Shown: positions 1 to 6,107 of the stretch, piece by piece
Numbering within the stretch: position 1 is the stretch's first letter
Layout: the number at the start of each line of letters is the position of its first letter
Origin: Acetobacteraceae bacterium
Lineage (GTDB): Bacteria; Pseudomonadota; Alphaproteobacteria; Acetobacterales; Acetobacteraceae
DNA: 6,112 nt
Assembly (NCBI GenBank): GCA_030039695.1
Contig: JASHVB010000129.1
Location: forward strand, 1 to 6,112
Direction of reading: 5' to 3'
Position numbers and translations under genes: made by a program
Notes under the pieces: model-generated
Told to the model about the DNA's origin: nothing
The model's input: only the letters and a program-made list of their open reading frames with translations
Databases searched by the model: none

Positions 1-555
1 TGGGCGACGGAGCTCGACCACTCGCCGCTCAATGTCGTCGCGTGGCACGGGAATCACGTGCCGTACAAATATGACCTCTCGCGGTTCATGACGATCAATA
101 CGGTCAGCTTCGATCATCCGGACCCGTCGATCTTCACTGTGCTGACCTCGCCAACCGATACGCCCGGAAGGGCAAATGTGGATTTCGTGATCTTTCCGCC
201 TCGCTGGACAGTGGCCGAGCACTCATTTCGACCTCCTTGGTTCCATCGCAACGTCATGAACGAGTGCATGGGATTGGTGCATGGTGCGTATGATGCGAAA
301 GCTGATGGGTTCGTGCCAGGAGGGCTGTCGCTGCACTCCTGCATGAGTGCGCATGGGCCCGATGCGACGACGGTGGAACGGGCTATGACCGCGGAGTTGT
401 TGCCGCGGAAGATCGACAACGCGCTGGCCTTCATGTTCGAGACGCGGCAGGTGCTGCGGCCGACGCGACACGCAATGGAAATTCCCGAGTTGCAGCGTGA
501 CTATGACGCGTGCTGGCAGGGACTGCGCCGGCATTTCACGGGGGGACAGACATGA
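1..555 (+). CDS. hmgA: homogentisate 1,2-dioxygenase, C-terminal part (5' end outside window)
   Basis: The frame is open from base 1 to the TGA at 553-555, giving 184 residues, about the last 40% of a family usually 430-450 residues long. The enzyme is a non-haem Fe(II) cupin dioxygenase that opens the ring of homogentisate to maleylacetoacetate in the cytoplasm. Seen here: the [14 protein letters not shown] block, [23 protein letters not shown] and [12 protein letters not shown]. Aligning by motif to the human enzyme, the iron ligands His335, Glu341 and His371 are fragment residues H82, E88 and H118. The catalytic His292 is H39, His365 is H112 and the homogentisate-contacting Tyr350 is Y97. 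The spacings match exactly, so the gene looks intact and active. The true start lies upstream of the window; the in-frame ATG at 58 is internal. The stop overlaps the start of the next gene in ATGA, implying translational coupling with the FAH gene. The family call is near certain. Homogentisate itself as substrate is inferred, since the downstream FAH is unusual. Confidence 0.96.
   Translation, partial: WATELDHSPLNVVAWHGNHVPYKYDLSRFMTINTVSFDHPDPSIFTVLTSPTDTPGRANVDFVIFPPRWTVAEHSFRPPWFHRNVMNECMGLVHGAYDAKADGFVPGGLSLHSCMSAHGPDATTVERAMTAELLPRKIDNALAFMFETRQVLRPTRHAMEIPELQRDYDACWQGLRRHFTGGQT
540..546 (+). promoter_or_regulatory. ribosome binding site of the fumarylacetoacetase gene
   Basis: The purine run GGGGGGA lies inside the last codons of hmgA and ends five bases before the ATG at 552. 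It supports 552 as the start rather than the earlier in-frame ATG at 510, which lies deep within hmgA. Confidence 0.6.
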
Positions 556-1865
556 TCGACGCGACGCACGACGCCGCGCGCCGGAGTTGGGTGGCCACGG
601 CAAACGGCCATTCCGAGTTTCCGATCCAGAACCTGCCGCTGGGCGTGTTCTCCCCGATGGGCGGAGCCGCGCGGGGCGGGGTAGCCATCGGCGACGCGGT
701 CTTCGATCTTGCGGCCGCGCTCGAGGCCGACTTGTTCTCCGGCCTGGCGCGCGATGCGGCGGAGGCGGCTGCCGGACCCGTGTTGAACCCATTGCTGGAA
801 GTAGGCGCCAGCCCGCGAGCGGCATTGCGGGCACGGGTGTCGGAGCTGTTGGACGCAGAAGGTGCGGACCGTACAAAGGTGTTGCCGCGGATGCTGCACG
901 ACGCAGCAGATTGCACGATGCACCTGCCGGTCTCGATCGGTGCCTACACGGATTTCTTTGCCGGCATTCATCACGCGACGGCAGGTGGGCGGATCAATCG
1001 GCCGGAAAACCCGCTAATGCCGAACTATAAATATGTACCAGTGGCGTATCACAGCCGCGCCTCGTCAGTGCGACCATCCGGAGGCCATGTGCTGCGGCCG
1101 AACGGTCAGCGCAAGCGGCCAGACGAAGTGGTGCCGAGCTTCGGACCATGTCGCAATCTGGATTACGAACTCGAGCTCGGCATCTGGGTTGGACCGCGTA
1201 ATGAGCTTGGTCAGCCGATCCGGATTGCCGAGGCCGCAACGCATATCGCCGGATTCTGTCTACTGAACGACTGGTCGGCCCGCGATATCCAGAGCTGGGA
1301 GGCGGCACCGCTGGGGCCGTTCCTGGGCAAAAGCTTCTCTACGTTCGTTTCACCGTGGATCGTCACACCCGAGGCGCTGGAGCCATTCCGCACCGCACAG
1401 CCACCTCGGCCTGCCGGCGACCCGGCGCCGTTGCCCCATCTGTGGGATGCGGCTGATCAGGCGGCGGGCGCGCTGGACCTCGAATTCGAAGCGTTTCTGC
1501 TGACCGCAGCTATGCGTGATGCAGGGGTAGCGCCGCATCGTTTGTCGCGCGCCCGCGGCGACGTGCTGTACTGGACCGTGGCGCAAATGGTCGCGCACCA
1601 CACGTCAAACGGGTGCAATCTGCAATCGGGCGACCTGTTCGGCAATGGCACGTTGTCCGGAACGGCGTCCGGAACCGCCGGATGTTTGCTGGAACGTACA
1701 TTCGGGGGACGCGACGCATTCATGCTGCCAAATGGGGAAGCACGGCGCTACCTAGAAGATGGCGACGAGGTGATCTTCCGCGCACACGGTCACCGTGCGG
1801 GTTTCACGTCCCTAGGATTCGGCGAATGCCGCGGACGGGTGATGCCGGCCGTGCATTACGAATAG
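552..1865 (+). CDS. fahA: fumarylacetoacetase (fumarylacetoacetate hydrolase family), with altered substrate-pocket residues
   Basis: This 437-residue protein has the full fumarylacetoacetase layout: an N-terminal SH3-like domain (about 1-125; motif NLPLGVFS at 27-34) and a C-terminal catalytic FAH beta-roll. The enzyme hydrolyses a carbon-carbon bond, giving fumarate plus acetoacetate. Aligning by motif to mouse FAH, the metal ligands Asp126, Glu199, Glu201 and Asp233 are D134, E206, E208 and D240. Catalytic His133 is H141, Arg237 is R244, Gln240 is Q247, Lys253 is K260, Thr350 is T367 and Glu364 is E381. Arg142 (R150) and Tyr159 (Y166) are also kept. Two substrate-contacting tyrosines are not: Tyr128 is F136 (YTDFFAG) and Tyr244 is A251 (WEAAPLGPF). 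The usual GYHGRASS motif reads AYHSRASS. The start at 552 overlaps the hmgA stop (ATGA) and has a good ribosome binding site. The gene ends 23 bases from the convergent lactonase gene. The family is certain; the exact substrate is open. Confidence 0.94.
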   Translation: MIDATHDAARRSWVATANGHSEFPIQNLPLGVFSPMGGAARGGVAIGDAVFDLAAALEADLFSGLARDAAEAAAGPVLNPLLEVGASPRAALRARVSELLDAEGADRTKVLPRMLHDAADCTMHLPVSIGAYTDFFAGIHHATAGGRINRPENPLMPNYKYVPVAYHSRASSVRPSGGHVLRPNGQRKRPDEVVPSFGPCRNLDYELELGIWVGPRNELGQPIRIAEAATHIAGFCLLNDWSARDIQSWEAAPLGPFLGKSFSTFVSPWIVTPEALEPFRTAQPPRPAGDPAPLPHLWDAADQAAGALDLEFEAFLLTAAMRDAGVAPHRLSRARGDVLYWTVAQMVAHHTSNGCNLQSGDLFGNGTLSGTASGTAGCLLERTFGGRDAFMLPNGEARRYLEDGDEVIFRAHGHRAGFTSLGFGECRGRVMPAVHYE

Positions 1866-1888
1866 CGGCCGCGCGCATCATTGCTGGA
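1866..1888. other. 23-base convergent intergenic gap without an evident terminator
   Basis: This is the only non-coding stretch between the two convergent blocks; it separates the TAG of the FAH gene from the TGA of the lactonase gene. It contains a short GC palindrome (CGGCCG at 1866-1871) but no stem-loop followed by a T-run on either strand. Transcripts from both sides probably read into the opposite gene, or stop by a factor-dependent mechanism. Confidence 0.5.
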
Positions 1889-2764
1889 TCACGCCCGGCC
1901 ATGACCGGCGGCGTTGTACCACGGCACCGGGAGACCCGAGGTCTTCACCTGTAGTGTGTGAACCGAGGTACTGCTCGTTAGAAACATCGTACGCAGATCG
2001 GGGCCGCCGAACGCGAGGTTCGCCGTGACCTCCGGCGTTTCGATGATGCCGATGCGCGTGCCGTCGGGTTCGAATACCCACACACCTGACGGACCAGTGC
2101 AGAAGACGCGGCCGGCTGCATCGACCTTCATGCCATCCGGCACGCCGTGTTTCACATCGGACGACATGTCAGCGAAGATGCGCCGGCGCACCATGCTGCC
2201 GGCTGCGTCGATCTCGATGGCATGGATGTAGGCAGTCCAACGCGTGTTGGCGACGTAGAGCGTGCGTTCGTCGGGAGACAACGCGAGGCCGTTGGGATAT
2301 TCGCACCAGGCGACAAGATGGCTGCTGCCATCGGGCGCGATACGATAGACGGCGCCCTCGCCTGCACCGCGTTCAGCAACAGGGATGCGCAACGCCGGAT
2401 CGGTGAAGAACAGCGTGCCATCGGAACGGCAGATCACGTCGTTCACGCGGTTCAAGCGCTTGCCATCGTGGCGATCAAGAAGCGTCGAGACGGTGCCGTC
2501 GGCCGCAGTGACGGTGAGGCGGCGTGCATCGCCCTCACAGTTGATCAGGCGGCCTTGCATGTCAAAGGTGGTGCCGTTGCCTCCGACCGTCTCGCGAACG
2601 AGCTCCGGCTTCTGACCAGGCACCAAACGGTATAGCTTGCTGTCTCGGACGTCGGCAAAATACCAGAGGCCATCGGGATGCCAGAGTGGCCCTTCGGTGA
2701 AGATGAAACCGTCGGCGAGTTTTTCAAAGTTCCTTGTTTCCAGAACGTCGCTGAGTGTTGTCAC
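1889..2764 (-). CDS. SMP-30/gluconolactonase/LRE family lactonase
   Basis: This is a 291-residue, six-bladed beta-propeller protein of the SMP-30/gluconolactonase family (usual length about 280-310), whose members open lactone rings using one divalent metal. The metal ligands can be placed by motif: E24 in FTEGPLWHP, N158 in EYPNGLALSPD and D210 in VPDGMKVD. N108 lies in RLNRVND, the family's RxNxPND substrate/metal-site motif, here with V instead of the common P. The blocks GGNGTTFD (61-68), GTLFFTDP (116-123) and LAFGGPD (250-256) are also typical. No signal peptide is seen, so it is probably cytoplasmic. The GTG start at 2764 shares GTGA with the stop of the monooxygenase gene and has a strong ribosome binding site. 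The same frame stays open further upstream to about 3139, but that stretch lies within the monooxygenase and shows no family similarity. It is the last gene of the minus-strand operon. By context it could open a lactone formed during ring-cleavage product metabolism; the actual lactone is unknown. Confidence 0.92.
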   Translation of the reverse strand: MTTLSDVLETRNFEKLADGFIFTEGPLWHPDGLWYFADVRDSKLYRLVPGQKPELVRETVGGNGTTFDMQGRLINCEGDARRLTVTAADGTVSTLLDRHDGKRLNRVNDVICRSDGTLFFTDPALRIPVAERGAGEGAVYRIAPDGSSHLVAWCEYPNGLALSPDERTLYVANTRWTAYIHAIEIDAAGSMVRRRIFADMSSDVKHGVPDGMKVDAAGRVFCTGPSGVWVFEPDGTRIGIIETPEVTANLAFGGPDLRTMFLTSSTSVHTLQVKTSGLPVPWYNAAGHGRA

Positions 2765-4230
2765 CCCTCCCTCCTCTGTTTCGTCAGCCGCTGCTCCAGG
2801 CCATTCAGCAGCGACCAGATCTTCTGCATCGGGGCATCGCGGTCGTAAAGTTGGTACAGCGTGCCGGCGAGACGCACCGGGTCGCCGGAGTAGTAGCGCT
2901 CGTAGAGTTGCTGGCGGCCCGAGAACGACGACACCGCCGCATCGAACGCCAAGCGGAATAATTTGACACGCGAGCGTGAGTCGAGGTTGGCAGACTGGAA
3001 ATAGCGCTCGACGTCGGGCCAAACAGGGCCGGCGGTTTCCGCGTAGGACGGCACTGCGACCAGCCCGCCGGCGGCGAGCGTCTGGATAATCTCGCAGGCT
3101 CGAACGAACATCTTCGGGAACATCATCCGAACATTCCATAGCGGCAGTGCAGCCGGGGTCATCACGCCGTACTGGTTTGGGGTGGCGTCCGCTTCCGAGG
3201 CACGAAGGCAGGCGCGGGTGACTTCGGTGAACTGGATCAGTTCGGCCAACATGTTCTGCACGTGCAAATGCTGGTCGATGTTCGTTGCCTTCGCCAGCGC
3301 GAAACCCAGGCCCATCATGAACTCGGCCTTCGCCAAGTTCTTCGTGCTGAACTGATGCATCGTCTGCGACTGAACGCCGGTGCGGTTATGGAGGCCGTTG
3401 CACATCTCCACGTCGCGATAGATGAGCATGCGCTCCCATGGCACCAGCACGTCGTCGAAGATCACCATCGCATCGGTCTCGTCCATGCGCGACGACAGCG
3501 GAAAATCCATTGGCGAGGCGGCCTCATAATGCGCGACCGAGGGACGGCAGATGAAGCGCAGCCCCTTGGCGGCCACCGGCAGGGCAAAGCCGAATGCGTA
3601 AGGTGCGGCTTCCGGCGTGTTGGTCAGATATGTGGACGGCATGACCAACAGCTCGTGTGAGAACGCGCACAGCGTGGAAACCATGCGCGCGCCACGGATC
3701 ACCACGCCTGCATCCGTCTCCTTTAGTGTGCGTGCCGCCAGGTCTTTCTCCTGGCGATCAACAGGGCGCGAGCGATCCACCTGCGGATTGACTAGCATGT
3801 GCGTCATGCAGATGTCGTTATCCCGCGCGTATTCGTAGAATGTGCGCACGTTGTCGCCGAACCGCTTGTCGCGTTCGGCGAAGGCGTCGGCGGCTGAGGC
3901 GAATCCGGTTACCATGACATTCATGAAGTCTGGGCTGCGGCCCATCATACCGCACGTCGCATCGGCCCAGACCTTCACCATCTCCCGCCTGCGCGCGAGA
4001 TCATCGACGCTGCGTGGCTGCAGGTACGACAAGCCGACCGGCGCACCATCCCGCGGCGACGGAAATGTCATACGCGCATCGCCTTGCATATCATACAGCT
4101 CAGCGACGGTCTGCGCCGCGGCGGCGAAGCGCCTATCCGCGGTGACGTCGTGCACTCGCTCGCCGTCGATCCAGATCTGCCGCCCATCGCGCAGCGATTC
4201 GAGATACGAACGCCCGGACCGGATGCCCAT
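2761..4230 (-). CDS. HpaB/TftD-type FADH2-dependent aromatic monooxygenase, oxygenase component
   Basis: This 489-residue protein belongs to the 4-hydroxyphenylacetate 3-hydroxylase / chlorophenol 4-monooxygenase family, with an acyl-CoA-dehydrogenase-like fold. Such enzymes take reduced FAD from a separate reductase and hydroxylate a phenol next to its OH, some members with release of halogen or other groups. Visible motifs: the N-terminal GRSYLESLRDGR, GRSPDFMN (97-104), THMLVNPQVDRS (143-154), DETDAMVIFDDVLVPWER (250-267), the helix around MHQFSTKNLAKAEF (291-304) and an LAAGGLVAVPS segment near 385-395. By motif, Thermus HpaB residues Arg100 and His142 are R98 and H144. Tyr104 is replaced by F102. 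A Ser-Thr pair (199-200) sits where that enzyme contacts the substrate carboxylate, hinting at a phenolic acid. Length is typical (about 480-520). The ATG at 4230 lies three bases after the LigB-like gene with only a weak ribosome site, suggesting coupling. No reductase (HpaC-type) is in the window. Family certain, substrate unknown. Confidence 0.93.
   Translation of the reverse strand: MGIRSGRSYLESLRDGRQIWIDGERVHDVTADRRFAAAAQTVAELYDMQGDARMTFPSPRDGAPVGLSYLQPRSVDDLARRREMVKVWADATCGMMGRSPDFMNVMVTGFASAADAFAERDKRFGDNVRTFYEYARDNDICMTHMLVNPQVDRSRPVDRQEKDLAARTLKETDAGVVIRGARMVSTLCAFSHELLVMPSTYLTNTPEAAPYAFGFALPVAAKGLRFICRPSVAHYEAASPMDFPLSSRMDETDAMVIFDDVLVPWERMLIYRDVEMCNGLHNRTGVQSQTMHQFSTKNLAKAEFMMGLGFALAKATNIDQHLHVQNMLAELIQFTEVTRACLRASEADATPNQYGVMTPAALPLWNVRMMFPKMFVRACEIIQTLAAGGLVAVPSYAETAGPVWPDVERYFQSANLDSRSRVKLFRLAFDAAVSSFSGRQQLYERYYSGDPVRLAGTLYQLYDRDAPMQKIWSLLNGLEQRLTKQRREG
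2765..2776 (-). promoter_or_regulatory. ribosome binding site of the lactonase gene
   Basis: Read on the minus strand, AGAGGAGGGAGG lies immediately before the GTG at 2764, inside the last codons of the monooxygenase gene. The AGGAGG core (2774-2769) is four bases from the start codon. It fixes the GTG start and supports coupled translation. Confidence 0.65.
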
Positions 4231-4233
4231 GTC

Positions 4234-5064
4234 CTATGCCGGCGCCAGAGCGAGCAGCCCGTACCCCGTGCGCGTCGGCGTGGCGTAGTTGCGGTGCACG
4301 CGGCGTACCTTGTCGCCGAGCGCGGATCGCATGGCCAGCCAGATGATCATTTCGACGCCCTCAGTGCCGCCACGCAGCATCCAGTCCTGATGCGGCAGTG
4401 CCGCCAGGGTCTCTGGTTGCGTCTCGAGCAAGTCCATGAATTCGTTGTCCCAGGCTTCGTTGATGAAGCCGAAACGTTCGCCGTGCAACTGATGCGACAG
4501 GCCACCAGTCCCCAACACCATCACACGCAGGTCCTGCGGGAAGCTCTCAATCGCCCGCCGCACCGCTACACCCAACCGAAACAGGCGGCGCGCGGTCGGC
4601 AGCGGATGCTGGATGACATTGATAGCGATCGGCACCACCGGCGTCACCATCGCGTTACTGCCAAGCACGGGAAGCACCGAGAAAATACCGTGATCGAGCG
4701 ACATCTCCTGACAGACCGTCGGATCGAACTCGTCGTCAATCAGCGACCGCGCGAGGTGCCACGCGAAGTCCGGATGGCCGCGTAGGTCGGGCAGATTGCG
4801 CTTGCCCCAGCCCTCATCCGCCTGGGGATGAACGTCTCCGACACCAAGCGCGAATGTCGGATATGCGTCGAAGAAGAAGCAGTTCATGTGATCGTTGTAG
4901 AAGATCAGCAGCAGATCGGGCCGCTGCACCTCCAGCCAATGCTGCGCTGGAAGGTAGCCGTCGAATACCGGGGCCCATTGCGGGTCTTTCTGCAAACCGC
5001 CGTCCCACGCACGGCCCATGGAAGGTGCGTGCGAACTCCCGATGCCGCCGACAATGCGTGCCAT
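4234..5064 (-). CDS. ligB: class III extradiol dioxygenase catalytic subunit, LigB family (protocatechuate 4,5-/gallate dioxygenase-like)
   Basis: This 276-residue protein matches the LigB catalytic (beta) subunit, usually about 280-300 residues. Such enzymes cleave a catechol ring beside the diol (extradiol, 4,5-position in protocatechuate or gallate) using Fe(II). The iron ligands of Sphingobium LigB, His12, His61 and Glu242, correspond to H12 (GIGSSHAP), H59 (FYNDHMN) and E238 (GTEGVEMIIW). The catalytic His195 is H191 in GTGGLSHQLHGER, and H125 lies in LDHG. Spacing from H191 to E238 equals that in LigB (47 residues). Features such as HQLHGER, PTFALG and the RRVHRNY block near 254-260 look nearer to gallate dioxygenases than to classical LigB, but this rests on memory of the families. 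Gallate dioxygenases are usually single chains with the LigA-like part at the C-terminus; here the two parts are separate genes. The ATG at 5064 follows the alpha-subunit TGA directly and has a strong ribosome binding site. Confidence 0.93.
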   Translation of the reverse strand: MARIVGGIGSSHAPSMGRAWDGGLQKDPQWAPVFDGYLPAQHWLEVQRPDLLLIFYNDHMNCFFFDAYPTFALGVGDVHPQADEGWGKRNLPDLRGHPDFAWHLARSLIDDEFDPTVCQEMSLDHGIFSVLPVLGSNAMVTPVVPIAINVIQHPLPTARRLFRLGVAVRRAIESFPQDLRVMVLGTGGLSHQLHGERFGFINEAWDNEFMDLLETQPETLAALPHQDWMLRGGTEGVEMIIWLAMRSALGDKVRRVHRNYATPTRTGYGLLALAPA

Positions 5065-5412
5065 TCATTCCCTCCCCGCGGTCTGCACACCCACTTGTTG
5101 CAAAGTCACGCCCAGCGCACCCGCCACCTTGATGAGGAGATAAATGCTGGCGCCCGCCTCCAACATGCCGCGCCAGTCGCGTCGATGCACCAGGTCCACC
5201 TCATCGTCGGTCAGCCCCATCTCGTGCGCATAGCAGACATCATCGGCAACGAACCGCTGGCGATTGGCCGCATCCGTCAACGACATCGCCATGCGGTTCA
5301 GCCGATAGCCTCGCCGCGATTGCTCGCCAGTGAAGACAATAGTGCCGGGAATCTCCATCGCGTTAGGCCCTATTTCAGATGTCGGTCCCACATCGCAAAG
5401 ATCTTCGTCCAT
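5065..5412 (-). CDS. ligA: extradiol dioxygenase small (alpha) subunit, LigA family
   Basis: This 115-residue, mostly helical protein matches the LigA subunit that caps the active site of LigB-type dioxygenases and helps bind substrate. The hallmark block is IPGTIVFTGEQSRRGYRLNR (21-40), followed by MAMSL, NRQRF and a C-terminal RRDWRGMLEAGASIYLLIK segment. The stop TGA is directly followed by the ATG of the catalytic subunit, so the two are almost certainly made together and assemble. The start is uncertain. The ATG at 5412 has a strong ribosome site but overlaps the hydrolase gene by 43 bases, adding 18 residues with no obvious family similarity. The ATG at 5358 (protein MEIPGT...) begins right at the conserved block, 11 bases after the hydrolase stop, with only a weak AGGG site, and would give 97 residues. 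Both are plausible; the family call does not depend on it. Confidence 0.9.
   Translation of the reverse strand: MDEDLCDVGPTSEIGPNAMEIPGTIVFTGEQSRRGYRLNRMAMSLTDAANRQRFVADDVCYAHEMGLTDDEVDLVHRRDWRGMLEAGASIYLLIKVAGALGVTLQQVGVQTAGRE
5070..5077 (-). promoter_or_regulatory. ribosome binding site of the LigB-family gene
   Basis: On the minus strand GGGGAGGG precedes the ATG at 5064 by five bases. An ATG in another frame four bases earlier (5068) opens only an unconvincing overlapping frame, so this site is assigned to the 5064 start, which gives the conserved MARI N-terminus. Confidence 0.65.
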
Positions 5413-6101
5413 GTCACCTCCGCCGCCTGCGAGTCGTAAACCGTGCGCTCCGGGAAGCAGAAGCCGTGATGCGTGCCTGGGAAGGTCTCGATCGTGTGCT
5501 TCACATCGGTTTTGCGCAGCGCCGCGGTTAGATCCGGGACCACATTCGCGGGTACCGACTGATCATGTTCGGCAAACGCATAATACAGTTCGGCCTTGAT
5601 TTTGTTGAGCGAGAGATGCGGCGAATCCTCATTGTCGGTGACGATGCCCACGCCATACAGCGAGGCGGAGGCGATCAAGCGATGCGCGAACGTAGCCGAT
5701 ACCGAAGTGATATACCGCCCACTCATGCAATGCCCGACGCAACCAACTGGCCCGGGCTGAACGCGATCCTGTGCGTCAAGCCAAGCGATCATCGCCGCCG
5801 TATCATCATTCACGTACGGAATCGTCACGCTGTTCATGCATGGCCGGATCACCGCTGACATCGCATCGTCGCGCCGTGGAATGTCGAAGCGGATCGTGCC
5901 GAGGCGGTAGTACATATCGGGCAGGATGCAGAAATAGCCGTGCCGCGCGATGCGGCGCACCATGTTGCGTAGCTCCTCGCGAATCCCCGGTGCGTCCATA
6001 TAAAAGATGATCGGCGGGAACGGCCCGGCGCCGTCAGGACACGCGACGAAGCTTGGCATCCGCCCATGCTTCGTCGTGACAATTACTTCCTGTTCGAACA
6101 T
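5370..6101 (-). CDS. dienelactone hydrolase family protein
   Basis: This 243-residue alpha/beta-hydrolase matches the dienelactone hydrolase family (usual length 230-250), cytoplasmic enzymes that open enol-lactones such as dienelactone to maleylacetate. The catalytic triad can be read: C125 in the nucleophile elbow GHCMSGR (123-129), D180 in AEHDQSVP and H212 in THHGFCFPER. These correspond to Cys123, Asp171 and His202 of the Pseudomonas enzyme. Position 36 (FYMDAPGIR) carries Asp where the classical enzyme has Glu36, which activates the cysteine in its resting state; this places it in a different subfamily. No signal peptide is visible. The ATG at 6101 has a GAGGG site six bases upstream. 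It is the first gene of the minus-strand operon within the window; its end overlaps or nearly touches the alpha-subunit gene. By context it may hydrolyse a lactone or ester in the same pathway, but the family is broad and the substrate cannot be read from sequence. Confidence 0.92.
   Translation of the reverse strand: MFEQEVIVTTKHGRMPSFVACPDGAGPFPPIIFYMDAPGIREELRNMVRRIARHGYFCILPDMYYRLGTIRFDIPRRDDAMSAVIRPCMNSVTIPYVNDDTAAMIAWLDAQDRVQPGPVGCVGHCMSGRYITSVSATFAHRLIASASLYGVGIVTDNEDSPHLSLNKIKAELYYAFAEHDQSVPANVVPDLTAALRKTDVKHTIETFPGTHHGFCFPERTVYDSQAAEVTWTKIFAMWDRHLK
5414..5421 (-). promoter_or_regulatory. possible ribosome binding site for the upstream ligA start
   Basis: On the minus strand GGAGGTGA lies one base before the ATG at 5412 and is a full eight-base complement of the usual 16S rRNA 3' end. 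The GGAGG core is four bases from the ATG, slightly close. It lies inside the hydrolase gene, where it also encodes Glu-Val, so it could be coincidental. Confidence 0.45.
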
Positions 6102-6107
6102 ACGATA

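Noticed and set aside
510..551. Earlier in-frame ATG for the fumarylacetoacetase
   Set aside because: It would overlap hmgA by 46 bases and add 14 residues; the ATG at 552 has the ribosome site and the coupled ATGA overlap.
223..876. 217-residue open frame on the minus strand across hmgA and fah
   Set aside because: Composition is Arg/Pro-rich, as expected from an antisense frame of GC-rich coding DNA. It crosses two well-supported genes and shows no motif.
1894..1912. CCGGCCATGACCGG-like short inverted repeat as a terminator
   Set aside because: The stem is only about four base pairs, there is no following T-run on either strand, and it lies inside the lactonase coding sequence.
2765..3139. 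N-terminal extension of the lactonase frame to about 416 residues
   Set aside because: The extra stretch lies within the monooxygenase gene in another frame, is arginine-rich like an off-frame translation, and has no family similarity. The GTG at 2764 with its ribosome site fits the family length.
4084..4785. 233-residue plus-strand frame opposite the dioxygenase and monooxygenase genes
   Set aside because: His/Arg/Gln-rich shadow translation with no recognisable domain; the opposite-strand genes have complete catalytic motifs.
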